The notes beneath the pieces were generated by a model. The model was not told the DNA's origin. It did no database searches and saw only the letters and a program-made list of their open reading frames with translations. A stretch of 7,595 nucleotides of DNA, taken from positions 1 through 7,595 of the forward strand of contig JBEKHI010000394.1 in assembly GCA_050012355.1 (NCBI GenBank), in the 5' to 3' direction. A program made the position numbers and the translations under genes. Shown piece after piece: positions 1 to 5,651 of this stretch. Origin of the DNA: JBEKHI01 sp050012355 (GTDB taxonomy: Bacteria; Actinomycetota; Actinomycetes; Streptosporangiales; Streptosporangiaceae). Positions within the stretch are counted from its first letter, which is position 1. Every line of letters begins with the position of its first letter.

Positions 1-28
1 GTACTTTGCTGACCTCCGAGAGAATTTT

Positions 29-249
29 GTGAGCGAGCTCGTCCGCGCCGACGGCCTAGACCCGATCGTCCACGTCGCCGACGACCAGGAGTACTCCGCG
101 CCAAGCTCACTGAAGAGGTCGACGAGTTCCTCACCTCGGACGACGACTCGAAGAACTAGCCGACATCCTCGAAGTCCTGCATGCCCTGGCCGAGCAACGT
201 GGCGGCTTCGCCCAGCGAATCATCTGATCAGGCAACCGCGACCAAGGCA
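29..249 (+). pseudogene. Decayed MazG/HisE-like nucleotide pyrophosphohydrolase (phosphoribosyl-ATP pyrophosphohydrolase-like)
   Basis: Fragments of one protein can be read across more than one frame. From a GTG at 29 the frame gives SELVRADGLDPIVHVADDQEY. After a frameshift near 100 comes AKLTEEVDEFLTSDDDS, ending at a stop near 158. After a second shift comes EELADILEVLHALAEQ, then RGGFAQRI and a stop at 225-227. In order, these match the small actinobacterial MazG-like family, whose members read roughly KLVRDRIPEIIRADG, a KL.EEV.EF helix, EELADVLEVL and ERGGF..RI. The usual segment between LVR and RADG is missing, and about 20 residues are missing before RGGF. Intact members hydrolyse nucleoside triphosphates or related nucleotides through the EEV/EELAD metal site. 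Here both halves of that site survive but in different frames, so no working enzyme can be made. Family assignment is from memory of the consensus. Sequencing error is unlikely to explain two shifts plus two deletions. Confidence 0.72.
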
Positions 250-264
250 TGCCATCCTGATCTC

Positions 265-813
265 ATGGGTCGCTTCGCCGCGGTTGACGTCTACTACCCA
301 TCCGACGGCGACGCCCGCGCAGCTCTCGTCCTAGCCAAAGACGCGACCTTCAGCACCGTCGAATCCACAGCGACAGCATCCGGGCCGGTAGCGGCCGAAT
401 ACCAGTCTGGCGAGTTTTACCGCCGCGAACTCCCCGCCCTTCGCCCGCTGCTAGCGAGCATCACAGAAATCGAACTCCTCATCGTCGACGGTTACGTCGA
501 CCTAGACCCCGACGGCCGTCCCGGCCTCGGCGCCTACGTGCACGATGAGTTCGGCATGCCAGTCATCGGCGTGGCCAAGTCACTCTTCCGGACCGCTACT
601 CATGCGATCCCCGTGCTACGGGGAACATCGAACCGACCGCTATTCGTCACCGCAGCTGGCGTCCCGCTCCCCGACGCCGCGCAACTCGTCCTTCAGATGA
701 ACGGCGATTACCGCATACCCGAGGCGCTCCGCCTAGTCGACGCGCTCACCCGCACGCCGACCGTGGAACCCGATGAGCCAGCTCCGTTACCCAGGCGACG
801 GAACGAACCATAG
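265..813 (+). CDS. nfi: Endonuclease V homologue
   Basis: The 182-aa product fits the endonuclease V family, which cuts DNA or RNA one base 3' of deaminated purines such as inosine. Visible landmarks are the first strand with AAVDVYYP (Asp8), the FYRRELPAL block (Glu55), LLIVDGYVDLD (Asp75), GMPVIGVAKS (Lys105), RPLFVTAAG, and the C-terminal helix DYRIPEALRLVD. Asp8, Glu55 and Asp75 are the expected metal ligands. The stretch after Asp75 departs from the classical DGHGIAHPR: the position expected to be His carries Asp81, and an acidic DLDPDG follows. This seems typical of an actinobacterial subgroup. I chose ATG 265 because the longer frame back to 181 runs through the pseudogene remnant and adds residues without family resemblance. 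No convincing Shine-Dalgarno precedes it. The last bases lie just upstream of the L7/L12-like gene. The last roughly 20 residues are Pro/Arg-rich and probably unstructured. Confidence 0.85.
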   Translation: MGRFAAVDVYYPSDGDARAALVLAKDATFSTVESTATASGPVAAEYQSGEFYRRELPALRPLLASITEIELLIVDGYVDLDPDGRPGLGAYVHDEFGMPVIGVAKSLFRTATHAIPVLRGTSNRPLFVTAAGVPLPDAAQLVLQMNGDYRIPEALRLVDALTRTPTVEPDEPAPLPRRRNEP

Positions 814-832
814 CAAGGCATACGATCTTGGC

Positions 833-1126
833 ATGCTTATACAAGATCGGGAGCGACTGCTTCGTCTCGAGCGCAAGGTGGACTACCTGTTCCAGCAGCT
901 CGGCATCAGCCCAGACGCCGCCCTCGGAACGGCCGCCGACCCCACAGCAGGTGTCACGACGGCACCGGCCTCAGGCCCCGAGTTGCCATCCTCGTTTTAC
1001 GACGCACTGCGCCGCGGCGGCGGTGGCAACATCGTGGAGGCGGTGAAGATCTACCGCGACTCGACCGGTGTCGGGCTGGCGGACGCCAAGAAGGCAGTCG
1101 AGGCCATCGCGCGCGCAAACGGCTAG
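833..1126 (+). CDS. Small protein with coiled-coil N-terminus and ribosomal L7/L12-like C-terminal domain
   Basis: The 97-aa product has three parts. Residues 3-24 form a charged amphipathic helix (RERLLRLERKVDYLFQQLG), probably a coiled coil. Residues 27-48 are an Ala/Thr/Pro-rich linker. Residues 50-97 resemble the C-terminal domain of ribosomal protein L7/L12, with IVEAVKIYRDSTGVGLADAKKAVEAI matching the family pattern of a helix, a Gly-rich turn and an AK..VE helix. It is too short and too divergent to be the ribosomal stalk protein. Stand-alone proteins of this design are frequent in actinomycetes and have no established role that I know. ATG 833 avoids the overlap with nfi; an in-frame ATG at 773 would overlap nfi by 41 bases and add residues of no family character. 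The stop codon overlaps the ribosome binding site of the following VOC gene, so the two are probably translationally coupled. Confidence 0.75.
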   Translation: MLIQDRERLLRLERKVDYLFQQLGISPDAALGTAADPTAGVTTAPASGPELPSSFYDALRRGGGGNIVEAVKIYRDSTGVGLADAKKAVEAIARANG

Positions 1127-1130
1127 GTGA
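1125..1130 (+). promoter_or_regulatory. Shine-Dalgarno of the VOC gene, overlapping the previous stop codon
   Basis: AGGTGA lies six bases before ATG 1137 and shares two bases with the TAG stop (1124-1126) of the L7/L12-like gene. It fixes the VOC start and suggests coupling of the two genes. Confidence 0.75.
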
Positions 1131-1136
1131 CCAGCG

Positions 1137-1508
1137 ATGGAGCTGCGCGTCGAGCTGTTCGTGGCCGACCTTGATGTCTTCGTCGACTTCTACACCCGGG
1201 TGCTGGGCTTCGAAATCGTAGATGACCGGCGGCACGCGGAACAGCCATACGTCGCGGTGCGCCGTGGCCGTGCGCGAATCGGTGCCGTACGCCGGTGGGC
1301 TCCCGTGGACCGGTCAGCCCGCGGGCTTCCTACCGGGACGGAGCTCGTCCTGGAAACCGACGACGTGACCGCCGAGCGAGACCGGGTCATCGCGGCTGGC
1401 TGGTCGCTGGATGAGGACCTCACCGAGCGCCCCTGGGGTCTCACTGACTTCCGGCTATACGACCCCGACGGTTACTACCTACGCATGACGGCCAAGCCCC
1501 CGTCGTGA
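1137..1508 (+). CDS. VOC family protein (glyoxalase / bleomycin resistance / dioxygenase fold)
   Basis: The 123-aa product is the usual length for a single-unit VOC protein with two beta-alpha-beta-beta-beta modules. Module 1 opens with ELRVELFVADLDVFVDFY and LGFEIV. Module 2 opens near GTELVLETDDVTAERDRV and ends with the typical RLYDPDGYYLRMT. VOC proteins include metal-dependent lyases and dioxygenases, and also metal-free drug-binding proteins such as bleomycin resistance protein. In metal-dependent members the final DPDG motif is normally followed by a Glu ligand; that position is Arg116 here. This favours a binding (sequestration) role or an atypical enzyme, but it is an inference. The start is supported by AGGTGA six bases upstream. 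The gene converges on the minus-strand operon, with only about 45 bases before the first minus-strand reading frame. Confidence 0.85.
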   Translation: MELRVELFVADLDVFVDFYTRVLGFEIVDDRRHAEQPYVAVRRGRARIGAVRRWAPVDRSARGLPTGTELVLETDDVTAERDRVIAAGWSLDEDLTERPWGLTDFRLYDPDGYYLRMTAKPPS

Positions 1509-1553
1509 TCTACCATCCACGCTAGCCGCCGGCGAAGTCGCGCACGGCAGTAG

Positions 1554-1880
1554 CTACAGACAACCGCCGAGGGCGGTGACCGTTCCGTGTGCATGACGCC
1601 GTTCGGCGTCATCCTCGGCTGCGCCAAGGAAGCTCGCGTACATGGCCGGACCCACAGCAGCGATATCGCGGAACTGGTCGTTGATCAGACGGTTCAGCTG
1701 TCCGCGCACGTCGACGGCTAGGTCCCCGGCAAACCGCGGACTGGCTGCTATCCGCCCGGCGACCTCGTCGGGTCCGAGGCATCGAGCGGTTCGCTCTCGT
1801 CCGAACCAGCCGGGTTGGCTCCGGTCGCTCCCTTGCCACGCGAGCTGCCCGTAGCCGGTTCTAGTTCGGCTTGATGGCAT
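1554..1880 (-). CDS. Hypothetical 108-aa reading frame at the distal end of the minus-strand operon
   Basis: I do not recognise this product. It would start at an ATG overlapping the last 20 bases of the membrane protein gene. Its C-terminal two thirds (DEVAGRIAASPRFAGDLAVD to AMYASFLGAAEDDAERRHAH) has fairly GC-rich third positions and an ordinary soluble-helical composition, so it may be coding. The first 35 residues are Arg/Gly/Trp-rich and look less natural. No good ribosome binding site precedes the ATG. It may be a real small gene, the tail of a decayed gene, or non-coding. A perfect 8-base hairpin (1593-1612) lies inside its 3' part, which fits equally well with a terminator region for the converging genes. 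Confidence 0.35.
   Translation of the reverse strand: MPSSRTRTGYGQLAWQGSDRSQPGWFGRERTARCLGPDEVAGRIAASPRFAGDLAVDVRGQLNRLINDQFRDIAAVGPAMYASFLGAAEDDAERRHAHGTVTALGGCL
1593..1612. terminator. Perfect 8-bp hairpin between convergent genes, possible bidirectional terminator
   Basis: ATGACGCC (1593-1600), loop GTTC, then GGCGTCAT (1605-1612) is a perfect inverted repeat. A second short hairpin, ACCGCC-GAG-GGCGGT, lies at 1563-1577. Both sit between the end of the + strand VOC gene (1508) and the end of the - strand membrane protein gene (1861). Neither has a U-tract, as is common for actinomycete hairpins proposed as terminators. If the 108-aa frame is real, the hairpins are within coding sequence and the terminator reading is weaker. 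Confidence 0.35.
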
Positions 1881-2946
1881 CGGCGAACGCGTCCGGGATT
1901 CGGTTGAGACCGTCGTTATCGAGTGGCACGAGCGCCACGCTGCCGGATAGCAGCAGGACCGTACGGAGGTTCGATCCAGCTGCTCCTTTAAGGGCCGGCA
2001 GAATCTCCGGGAGAGCTAGGCCCGCCGCGATGAGGAGGAGCCCTGTCGCGGCATGCGGCGCATACCGTCGCAGCAGTCCGCTGCGCTTGGCCGGCGGCTG
2101 TTGCGCGCGCATCGCATCCCATTCGCTAGCCGTGGCGTGCAGGAGGAGCTCAAGCAGTTCGCTGCGAATAGCGTCCCGGGCCTGAGTGTCCGACAGGAGC
2201 AGTCGGCGTTTACATTCCCGGATCCGCGTGCCGATCAGCTGCCCATGCTCCCGCAGCCATGTCTTGGTGCTGTCATCACGTGCACGTTTCGACAGCAACC
2301 GTGGAAGGTCGCGCTCAGCTATCCGGGCGACCTGCTCAAGCCGCTCCGCTACCTGGTCGCGAGCTCGACCGTCGTGCAGCCACCGGGAATCGTGTGCTAT
2401 CTGGTGCGTGCACCGCAGCAGCCCGATCACCAGCCGTGCGCGCGGGTCAACTGTCCGGGTGAGCCGCCAGGCACACCCATAGGCGACGATGATCATGGGC
2501 AAGAAGGCGACGTAGATCACAGCCGGCGTCACGCAGAAAGCGGTGAAGGCACGCGAGGCCGCCGGGGCGACCGAGGCATGCGGAAACTCGAGTGCGACGC
2601 CGAAGGCAGCGAGTGCCGCCACCAGGGCAAAGTGGAGCAGTGCCTGTCCCCGGGGCGCCGCGATCAGGAGCGTCACGACTCCCGCCACCGCGCCGACCGC
2701 CGTGGCCGTGGCGATATAAGCGATGTCGCGGTGACCCGGGTCGGGGACGACGAAAGGGACCGCCGCGGTGAGCAGGACCACTGTCGGAATGCTGAACCAC
2801 ATAGCGGCCCGCTGAAGCGAATCTCTGGTCAGGCTAGACACGCTGAGCTGGAGCGCCGCTGAGCGAATCGCTGAGCGCAGTCTGGCTAGCCTGTCGGTCG
2901 GCACCAGCGCCTGCGCCCACGAATTCGCCAGGACCTCATCCTGCAT
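1861..2946 (-). CDS. Multi-pass membrane protein of unknown function
   Basis: I do not recognise the family. From the ATG at 2946 the product is 361 aa. Counting from the longest possible start (ATG 3042, 393 aa), hydrophobic segments lie at about 81-99, 107-128, 133-151, 165-192, 331-348 and 360-374. That gives four clustered N-terminal membrane spans, a hydrophilic, charged, helical region of about 135 residues (195-330, rich in Arg/Glu/Leu), then one or two C-terminal spans. The central region looks cytosolic and could bind a ligand or partner. Three in-frame ATGs compete: 3042 and 3003 overlap the HisG-like gene by 83 and 44 bases, while 2946 starts 13 bases after its stop. None has a clear Shine-Dalgarno; I prefer 2946 because it avoids overlap. 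Position directly after HisG-like suggests membership in the operon. Export, sensing or membrane-effector roles are all possible but unproven. Confidence 0.7.
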   Translation of the reverse strand: MQDEVLANSWAQALVPTDRLARLRSAIRSAALQLSVSSLTRDSLQRAAMWFSIPTVVLLTAAVPFVVPDPGHRDIAYIATATAVGAVAGVVTLLIAAPRGQALLHFALVAALAAFGVALEFPHASVAPAASRAFTAFCVTPAVIYVAFLPMIIVAYGCAWRLTRTVDPRARLVIGLLRCTHQIAHDSRWLHDGRARDQVAERLEQVARIAERDLPRLLSKRARDDSTKTWLREHGQLIGTRIRECKRRLLLSDTQARDAIRSELLELLLHATASEWDAMRAQQPPAKRSGLLRRYAPHAATGLLLIAAGLALPEILPALKGAAGSNLRTVLLLSGSVALVPLDNDGLNRIPDAFADAIKPN

Positions 2947-2959
2947 GCGTGCGTAGTGA

Positions 2960-3691
2960 TCAGCGAGCCGCCGGCCGGCTCTCGCCAACCTGGGCGAAGG
3001 CATACGCCGGCCGTGTCGCCTGGCGACGACGTAATAACCCATGTAAGGCTGCGGTGGCCCGGCAGAACGCGGGCAATTCCAGCAGCGCCAGCGACTCCAG
3101 GCCGGCTATGCCGCCGAGGCTCTGAGCTGTCGCGTCATAGAAGATCAGGCACAGGTCGGTCGCCATCAGTGGCAGGCACCTGTCCAGTCCATTGGCGCGT
3201 GCTGTTTCTCCCGAGGTGACCAGGAGTACACCTGCCGACTGGTCGTCCAGCGCCACGACCCCTTCGAGCGATCCATGCAGGGTTACGACCTCGGCGCCGC
3301 GGAACATCCTTGAGTGCCCGAGCCATGCGCGCGTGAGGTTCGGATACTCGGTGTAGATGCGGCTGACGCGGGCGCGGTTTTCGGGCATCAACAGGCAGAC
3401 ATACGAAGCGCGGGCCGGAGCCAGCGACCGCATTTCGGGTACCGGCCCACCGCCGGCCGCCGTTTCGGCAACCATGTCGTAACCGGTCAGGCCGACATCG
3501 GCGACGCCCAGGGCGACGAGCGTGGCTACGTCCGTGCCCCGGCAGTAGACCAGCTGCGATCCACCGGGAAGCGATTCGAGCAGCCTCCTGCCTCGCGGGG
3601 CGGCCTGCTGGCTGAGCAGCCTGCCCAGCGCCACCGACGTCACCGAGTACAGCCGGCTGGTCGGCGACGGTACCGCTATTCGCATAGGCAT
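2960..3691 (-). CDS. HisG-like protein (ATP phosphoribosyltransferase family, divergent)
   Basis: The 243-aa product follows short-form HisG from end to end: MRIAVPS near the N-terminus, RGTDVATLVALGVADVGLTGYDMVAE (51-76), IYTEYPNLTRAWLG (112-125), EVVTLHGSLEG (134-144), and VTSGETARANGL (158-169). HisG joins PRPP to ATP in the first step of histidine synthesis. Here the PRPP loop is altered: the conserved Asp (family pattern VDLVSTGETL) is Leu156, the ST pair is TS, and the last Leu is Ala164. A stand-alone histidine role is therefore doubtful; a different acceptor, a regulatory HisZ-like role or loss of activity are possible. ATG 3691 (or 3685) is chosen because GAGG in the preceding stop region lies 5 bases upstream; a start at 3727 would overlap the NDT-like gene. 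Codons for residues 216, 219 and 220 are TTA, which is rare in such genomes. C-terminal residues after about 220 are Arg/Ala-rich. Confidence 0.78.
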   Translation of the reverse strand: MPMRIAVPSPTSRLYSVTSVALGRLLSQQAAPRGRRLLESLPGGSQLVYCRGTDVATLVALGVADVGLTGYDMVAETAAGGGPVPEMRSLAPARASYVCLLMPENRARVSRIYTEYPNLTRAWLGHSRMFRGAEVVTLHGSLEGVVALDDQSAGVLLVTSGETARANGLDRCLPLMATDLCLIFYDATAQSLGGIAGLESLALLELPAFCRATAALHGLLRRRQATRPAYAFAQVGESRPAAR

Positions 3692-3698
3692 GGGTGCC

Positions 3699-4088
3699 TC
3701 ACGGCCTGATCCGCTTCGCGATTTCACCTACTGCGACAACCTCGCTGACGAGTGCCCGTACCGCATTCTCCGCTGGCGGTTCGGAGAGCAGCACTGTCTT
3801 CCCGAGCGCGCGAGCGTATCCGATCTCGATGCAAACGCTGCGCCCTGTGTACCCGTCCTGATCGATCACATAGATAGCATCAGACTTGTCTATCTTGCGG
3901 AGGAATTCACGAGTGATCTTGATTTTGTCGTTTTCGGTCACTTCGACGAATTCCTCGTTGAAGTCGAACCGGGGCGTATAGACCGTGATACCTTCGCTCG
4001 TCATTTCTTTGGCCAGCGCCTGGGCCGTCTCGTAAAACTTGGAGCTGCTGCAGATCGTCAGCGTATCGATCCCTGTCAGGTCGATCAT
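3699..4088 (-). CDS. Nucleoside 2-deoxyribosyltransferase-superfamily protein
   Basis: The 129-aa product has a Rossmann-like layout: TLTICSSSKFYE at the N-terminus, a TVYTPRFDF strand, TREFLRKIDKSDAIYVID (59-76), and DGYTGRSVCIEIGYARALGK (78-97). This fits the NDT/Rcl-type superfamily, in which a Glu in the GT..EIG.A.A element attacks the glycosidic carbon; Glu88 is the candidate here. Members exchange or hydrolyse bases on deoxyribosides or nucleotides; relatives MilB and BlsM hydrolyse CMP in mildiomycin and blasticidin synthesis. The substrate here is not readable from sequence. Its ATG overlaps the TGA of the 301-aa gene (ATGA) and has GGGAGG seven bases upstream, so translation should be strong and coupled. 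Lys and Ile content and AT-ending codons (AAA, GAA, ATA) are more frequent than in neighbouring genes, a possible sign of separate acquisition. An annotation as a generic nucleoside-binding (SLOG-like) protein is the alternative. Confidence 0.8.
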   Translation of the reverse strand: MIDLTGIDTLTICSSSKFYETAQALAKEMTSEGITVYTPRFDFNEEFVEVTENDKIKITREFLRKIDKSDAIYVIDQDGYTGRSVCIEIGYARALGKTVLLSEPPAENAVRALVSEVVAVGEIAKRIRP

Positions 4089-4990
4089 CTATATGCCTCC
4101 CTCGCGTGATGGTGAAGTTTCCCCAGCAGGATAAAGGGGCGTCGCTTCGCACCCTGGTATTTGAACCACTCGATTCTGGCGCCTGCGGCCCTCACCAGAA
4201 CAGCGTGCGGCAGCACCATTCCTACTACGTCCCAGCTGTCCTCCGCAGGACGATAGGGAGCTTCCTGCCGACTGATCTTCCGGTACTCAGACAGGATGAG
4301 TTCCGCGACAGTGTGCGGATCGGGCGCTTCCTGCGCTATCTGATCTGTGAGTTTTCCTTCCAGATACTGGCGGAAACGGGGCATCTCCCGACGGCAGTCC
4401 TCAATCGCCTCCAGCGGCAGCTCGCTGAGCGGGCCGAACGAGCAGTGCCCGACAATCTCGCTGACCACCGCCTCTGCGGCGTCCACCGGTGCGGTGGCCT
4501 GCCGCACCTGACTGATCAGGGGAGACCGGTCCGGCGTCCCGCCGACGATCCCCTGCGCTCCCAGGTGACCAGCCATCCGCAGCGTGGTAACAGAGTGCCG
4601 CAGCTGCACGACCTCACTGACACCTTCCCGCAGCCGGACCCCGCCGTAAGGCAGCGTTCGGTCACGCGAGAGTTCCTCATCTACCTCGTTGACAAGCTCA
4701 CGGCTGGTCTCAGCCGTCACAATCTGGGCCGGGATGGAATTACTGACCAGGCGACCCTCTCCGGGAGGCATCGGACGTCCGGCATCGGAGAGTTCATACT
4801 CGTAAGCCCACGTCGCGAGGAGGCCCATGTCCAGCAGTTCGTTCATCCGCCGGTATACCGTCGCATCGCCGGGACGGACGACGGCGGTGGCGCGTACCAG
4901 CACCAGGTCGGAATAGAACAGCACCGCCTGCATGACACGCTCAAGCTCCGGTCGGGCGACCGCCAGGCTGCGCTGGAGAACAAGTTTCAC
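4085..4990 (-). CDS. Uncharacterised 301-aa protein in the nucleotide-enzyme operon
   Basis: I do not recognise a characterised family. The product is soluble with no signal peptide or membrane span. Residues 13-32 (RPELERVMQAVLFYSDLVLV) and 44-61 (TVYRRMNELLDMGLLATW) could form a winged-helix-like N-terminal unit, since the R..L...GLL pattern is typical of such folds, but no domain can be claimed. Later blocks are GVRLREGVSEVVQLRHSV, a ELPLEAIEDCRREMPRFRQYL helix pair (near 210-230), and a C-terminal VLVRAAGARIEWFKYQGAKR strand region ending in a His-rich tail (KLHHHAREAYR). The start is GTG 4990: it overlaps the TGA of the TS-like gene as GTGA and has GGAGG six bases upstream. An ATG at 5071 would overlap the TS-like gene by 85 bases. 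It sits between the TS-like and NDT-like genes, so it probably acts with them, as a regulator, scaffold or enzyme of unknown type. Confidence 0.75.
   Translation of the reverse strand: MKLVLQRSLAVARPELERVMQAVLFYSDLVLVRATAVVRPGDATVYRRMNELLDMGLLATWAYEYELSDAGRPMPPGEGRLVSNSIPAQIVTAETSRELVNEVDEELSRDRTLPYGGVRLREGVSEVVQLRHSVTTLRMAGHLGAQGIVGGTPDRSPLISQVRQATAPVDAAEAVVSEIVGHCSFGPLSELPLEAIEDCRREMPRFRQYLEGKLTDQIAQEAPDPHTVAELILSEYRKISRQEAPYRPAEDSWDVVGMVLPHAVLVRAAGARIEWFKYQGAKRRPFILLGKLHHHAREAYR
4096..4101 (-). promoter_or_regulatory. Strong Shine-Dalgarno of the NDT-like gene
   Basis: GGGAGG on the minus strand lies seven bases before ATG 4088, inside the last codons of the 301-aa gene. It fixes this start. 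Confidence 0.8.
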
Positions 4991-5649
4991 GGCTTGCCTC
5001 CAGGCGCTACCGCGCTTCCTGGAATGGCCACGTGTGCGAGGCAGTCGTCTTCGTAGATGTGCGCGCTCCACATGTGAAAGATGATCGGCCCCGGCTTGAC
5101 TCGCAGGGTTTCCGCTAGCTCGTTCACGAGCCTGCCATACGCGACGAGTTCAGGCACGGCACCCACCCAGTAGTCCACGCTTCTGGCCACAAGCTGGAGC
5201 TGGAGACGCCCGGCGATAATACGAAAACAGCCTGACACCGGAGATACGGGAAAAGGTGACCGAGGATCGTCCTCTGGGCGCCACAAGTTGAAGGCCGCCG
5301 CCCGAGTATCTGGCGATGCAGCCAGCATGTCCGTGATCGTGGCGATCTGGTCGACCGCCTGCCCGTCAGTTCCCGGCCAATTCCGCATGCGCTGATAGAG
5401 CATCGACTGGTTACGGCCTGCCCCGAACAGTCGCTCGATGTAGTCCGTTACCAGGCCCGGGAATCGGTAGCGTGCGGGCGCCGTCAGGTCGGCAGCAGTT
5501 TCGGCCACCACAGTCATCCCGGTGATCTCGAAAGCGACGCCGCGCTCGCTGTCATGCCGGAAGAGCTGAGCAGGTGATCGGAAAAGGCGCAGTCCTGCTT
5601 CCCATGCCTCGGCGATGGTTGTCCCGGTTACGGAAGTCCCGGTCTGCAC
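4987..5649 (-). CDS. Thymidylate-synthase-fold protein lacking the expected catalytic cysteine
   Basis: The 220-aa product aligns along the thymidylate synthase (TS) core: RFPGLVTDYIERLFGAGRNQ, VDQIATITDML (99-109), SPDTRAAAFNLWRP, PFPVSPVSGCFRI (132-144), LQLQLVARSVDYWVG (149-163), VAYGRLVNELAETL, and WSAHIYEDD (194-202). TS-fold enzymes add a one-carbon unit to C5 of a pyrimidine nucleotide. The phosphate and sugar contacts R156-S157, Asp159, His197 and Tyr199 are kept. The nucleophile of the usual P-C-H is Val138, with Cys141 three residues on. The base-reading Asn of the VPFN motif aligns with Glu167; in T4 dCMP hydroxymethylase this position is Asp. So it binds a nucleotide other than dUMP, or has lost TS chemistry. 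GTG 5649 follows the radical SAM stop by two bases; TTG 5655 is the alternative. It is shorter than typical TS (about 264 aa) and lacks the C-terminal folate-closing tail. Confidence 0.8.
   Translation of the reverse strand: MQTGTSVTGTTIAEAWEAGLRLFRSPAQLFRHDSERGVAFEITGMTVVAETAADLTAPARYRFPGLVTDYIERLFGAGRNQSMLYQRMRNWPGTDGQAVDQIATITDMLAASPDTRAAAFNLWRPEDDPRSPFPVSPVSGCFRIIAGRLQLQLVARSVDYWVGAVPELVAYGRLVNELAETLRVKPGPIIFHMWSAHIYEDDCLAHVAIPGSAVAPGGKP
4997..5001 (-). promoter_or_regulatory. Shine-Dalgarno deciding the GTG start of the 301-aa gene
   Basis: GGAGG on the minus strand lies six bases before GTG 4990 and inside the end of the TS-like gene. It favours the short form over the ATG at 5071. Confidence 0.8.
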
Positions 5650-5651
5650 GG

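Noticed and set aside
2053..2862. + strand open frame of 269 codons opposite the membrane protein gene
   Set aside because: Its product is a charged Arg/Gly/Asp-rich sequence without domains. The minus strand gives clean hydrophobic membrane spans, which are unlikely by chance.
29..3691. Histidine-pathway link between the HisE-like pseudogene and the HisG-like gene
   Set aside because: They lie on opposite strands about 2.7 kb apart with unrelated genes between. The pseudogene fits the MazG-like general pyrophosphohydrolases better than true HisE.
4106..5056. Long + strand open frame (316 codons) opposite the 301-aa gene
   Set aside because: It is an antisense shadow: the minus-strand frame has the strong Shine-Dalgarno and exact overlaps with both neighbours, while the + product is a low-complexity Arg/Pro/Gln/His-rich sequence with no motif.
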